From the NCBI GenBank assembly GCA_016218765.1, contig JACRCZ010000125.1:1-37131 (forward strand): a stretch of DNA of 37,131 nucleotides, given 5' to 3'. The position numbers were made by a program, and so were the translations under genes. Each line of letters begins with the position of its first letter. The first letter of the stretch is position 1. Under the pieces are notes generated by a model. That model had not been told where the DNA came from. It worked only from the letters and a program-made list of their open reading frames with translations, and did not search any database. The DNA is from Deltaproteobacteria bacterium. Its GTDB lineage: Bacteria > Myxococcota_A > Polyangia > DRWM01 > JAAZOP01. Shown piece by piece: positions 35,397 through 37,131 of this stretch.

Positions 35397-35431
35397 GTGC
35401 GACGCGTTGCCCCGGGGGAAGGGCGAGGGCC

Positions 35432-37131
35432 ATGGCCGATCGAACGGGCGAGGTGATCGACAACAAGTACAAGCTGGTCCGCCTGCTCGGCGAGGGCGGC
35501 ATGGGCCAGGTGTACGAGGCGCAGCACCTGATCATGAACCGGCGCTGCGCCGTGAAGTTCCTCCACCCCGAGATCGCCGCGAACAAGGAGGCCGTCGGCC
35601 GGTTCATCCGCGAGGCCCAGGCCGCGGCCGCGATCCGGCACAAGGGCATCGTCGAGGTCTACGATGTCGGGACCGCGTCCGACGGCCTGCCGTACCTCGT
35701 GATGGAGTTCCTCGAGGGCGCCAGCCTGGGCGCGTATCTCGCCGACGGGCGCAAGCTTCCGCTCAAGGACGTCATCGGCGTCATCGTCCAGGCCCTCTCC
35801 GCTCTCGCTCCGGCCCACCGCCGCGGGATCATCCACCGCGACATCAAGCCGGACAATGTCTTCATCATCCCTGGCGACGAGGGCGGTCCCGTCGCCAAGG
35901 TGCTCGACTTCGGCATCTCCAAGGTCAACGCGGCCAACAACCCCCAGGACCGCATGACCCGCACCGGCACCGTCCTGGGGACCCCCTACTACATGGCCCC
36001 CGAGCAGGCGGCCGGCAAGTCGGACATCGATGCCCGCGCCGACCTCTACTCCATGGGCGTCATCCTCTACGAGGCGTTGACCGGCCGCCTGCCGTTCGAG
36101 GGCGAGAACTACAACGCCCTCATTCTCAGCATCTTCACCGAGACCCCGCCCCGACCCCGCGAGATCGTCCCGGACCTGCCGGAGGCGGTCGAGGCGGTGA
36201 TCCTCAAGGCCATGGCGCGCGAGAAGCAGGACCGCTACGCCGACGCCGGGGAGATGATCCGCGCACTCGTCGGCCTGCTCGACGACGACAGCAAGACGCA
36301 CTACAACCTCCCGCTGCGCAACACGGCCGCCGTCGAGCGGCTGTCCCGCACGCCCGTGGGCGCGACCGCCGGCTATTCGCCGATGACCCCGCCGGCGCAC
36401 GTCGGACCGGCTACCGCGATGCGCACCGCCGGGGACGCCGCGCCACCCCGGTCGAGTCGCGGCCTGACGATCGGGATCGCCGCCGGCGTCGGCGTCGTCG
36501 CCGTCGCGGCCGTGCTGTTCTTCGTCTTGCGCGACCCGGGCGGCTCCTCCCCGGCCGCCGCTCCGCCTGCTCCCCCGCCTCCCCCCGTGGCCGCCGTGGA
36601 CGCCGGGCCGCCTCCGGGTCCGCCCGCGGTCGAGCCCGTGGCGCCGGCCGAGCCCGACGCGGCCGCGGCGAAGATCGAACCGCCGCCCCCGCCGCCGCTG
36701 GCCCCGGACCTGCCGACGATGCAGGCCCCCGCGTCCGACGACTCCGTCGTGCACATCGCCTTCGCCGAGCTGCCGGCGGACGCCGTCGTCGTCTGGGACG
36801 GCGCCCGCGTCCCCCAGACGCCGTTCGCCGTGAAGAAGGGCGAGGCGGGCGTGATCCTCGAGGTGCGCGCCGCAGGCTTCCGTCCCTTCCGTCAGTTCGT
36901 CGTGCCCAGCGCGGACCAGACGTTCACGCTGGAACGTGCGCCCGAACGCACCGCCGGCACCGGCTGGCCGGCCGCGGCCGACGCGCGCTCCGCCCCGCCC
37001 GGGGCCGATGCGTCCGTCGCCGTCGTGCCGCCCCCGCCGCCGCCCGCCGCGGACGCGGGCGCCGATGGGGCCCGCAGCCGGACCGGTTTCCCCGGCGGAT
37101 CCCCCGGTCGCGACGCGGGCGGGGCCGCCGC
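35432..37131 (+). CDS. Membrane Ser/Thr protein kinase with PEGA-like extracytoplasmic domain, 3' truncated
   Basis: The frame runs open to the window end (566 complete codons), so the C-terminus is missing. The kinase domain is at about residues 12-280: GEGGMGQVYEA, Lys42 (CAVKF), HRDIKPDN with D137, DFGIS and GTPYYMAPEQ, all intact. A linker of about 60 residues leads to one transmembrane helix (about 344-366, LTIGIAAGVGVVAVAAVLFFVL). Outside is a Pro/Ala-rich stretch and a PEGA-like domain at about 440-495 (VVVWDGARVPQTPFAVKKGE..., AAGFRPFRQFVV), then more Pro/Ala/Asp-rich sequence. The ATG at 35432 follows GAGGG. Confidence 0.92.
   Translation, partial: MADRTGEVIDNKYKLVRLLGEGGMGQVYEAQHLIMNRRCAVKFLHPEIAANKEAVGRFIREAQAAAAIRHKGIVEVYDVGTASDGLPYLVMEFLEGASLGAYLADGRKLPLKDVIGVIVQALSALAPAHRRGIIHRDIKPDNVFIIPGDEGGPVAKVLDFGISKVNAANNPQDRMTRTGTVLGTPYYMAPEQAAGKSDIDARADLYSMGVILYEALTGRLPFEGENYNALILSIFTETPPRPREIVPDLPEAVEAVILKAMAREKQDRYADAGEMIRALVGLLDDDSKTHYNLPLRNTAAVERLSRTPVGATAGYSPMTPPAHVGPATAMRTAGDAAPPRSSRGLTIGIAAGVGVVAVAAVLFFVLRDPGGSSPAAAPPAPPPPPVAAVDAGPPPGPPAVEPVAPAEPDAAAAKIEPPPPPPLAPDLPTMQAPASDDSVVHIAFAELPADAVVVWDGARVPQTPFAVKKGEAGVILEVRAAGFRPFRQFVVPSADQTFTLERAPERTAGTGWPAAADARSAPPGADASVAVVPPPPPPAADAGADGARSRTGFPGGSPGRDAGGAA

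Overview
The window is very GC-rich, densely coded bacterial chromosome. Several traits point to a Myxococcota-type ('deltaproteobacterial') organism: Hanks-type Ser/Thr kinases (one ending in a PEGA-like domain), a lipoprotein with MopE-type Cys/Asp motifs and a beta-helix, an AgmX/TonB-like C-terminal domain, large acidic lipoproteins, an NtrC-type regulator and a long hybrid histidine kinase. This placement is inferred from gene content; there is no rRNA or other phylogenetic marker in the window.

Layout. 1-668: the 3' end of a molybdenum hydroxylase FAD subunit. 867-1673: a LigB-type extradiol dioxygenase. 1719-6128 (minus): a radical SAM protein fused in frame to a lipoprotein-like module, and a secreted M1-type metallopeptidase. 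6548-17767: one nuo operon, nuoA-B-CD-H-I-J-K-L-M-N, encoding the membrane arm and connecting module of complex I, with no NuoE/F/G NADH module. 17841-20671 (minus): a small membrane protein, a small SmbP-like periplasmic protein, a class I/II aminotransferase and a DUF1579-like lipoprotein. 20793-21512: an LCIB-type carbonic anhydrase. 21595-26706 (minus): two large lipoproteins, one MopE/beta-helix and one a 26-27-residue GGDD-Y solenoid. 26982-35218: an NtrC-type regulator, a soluble [NiFe] hydrogenase (small and large subunits), its maturation protease, a hybrid histidine kinase and a receiver-Ser/Thr kinase fusion. 35432-end: a second Ser/Thr kinase with a transmembrane segment and PEGA-like domain, cut by the window end.

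The most interesting unit is the hydrogenase-signalling locus. The large subunit, protease, hybrid kinase and receiver-STK genes overlap end to start (TTGA, ATGA, ATGA), so they are almost certainly co-translated. This suggests a hydrogen- or redox-linked phosphorelay that ends in a Ser/Thr kinase. It differs from the classical regulatory hydrogenase (HupUV/HoxBC-HoxJ-HoxA) because the large subunit keeps a cleavable C-terminal tail and has its own protease.

A second theme is repeat invasion. Degenerate arrays of 7-, 8- and 9-bp units sit at gene ends, in spacers and inside nuo coding sequences. There the 7-bp period is read as 7-residue periodic tails and loops. Separate REP-like hairpin doublets lie inside the NtrC-type regulator gene and over the stop codon of the receiver-STK gene, and a 24-32-bp dispersed motif recurs in three intergenic regions. 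No tRNA, rRNA, CRISPR array, insertion sequence or phage gene was seen.
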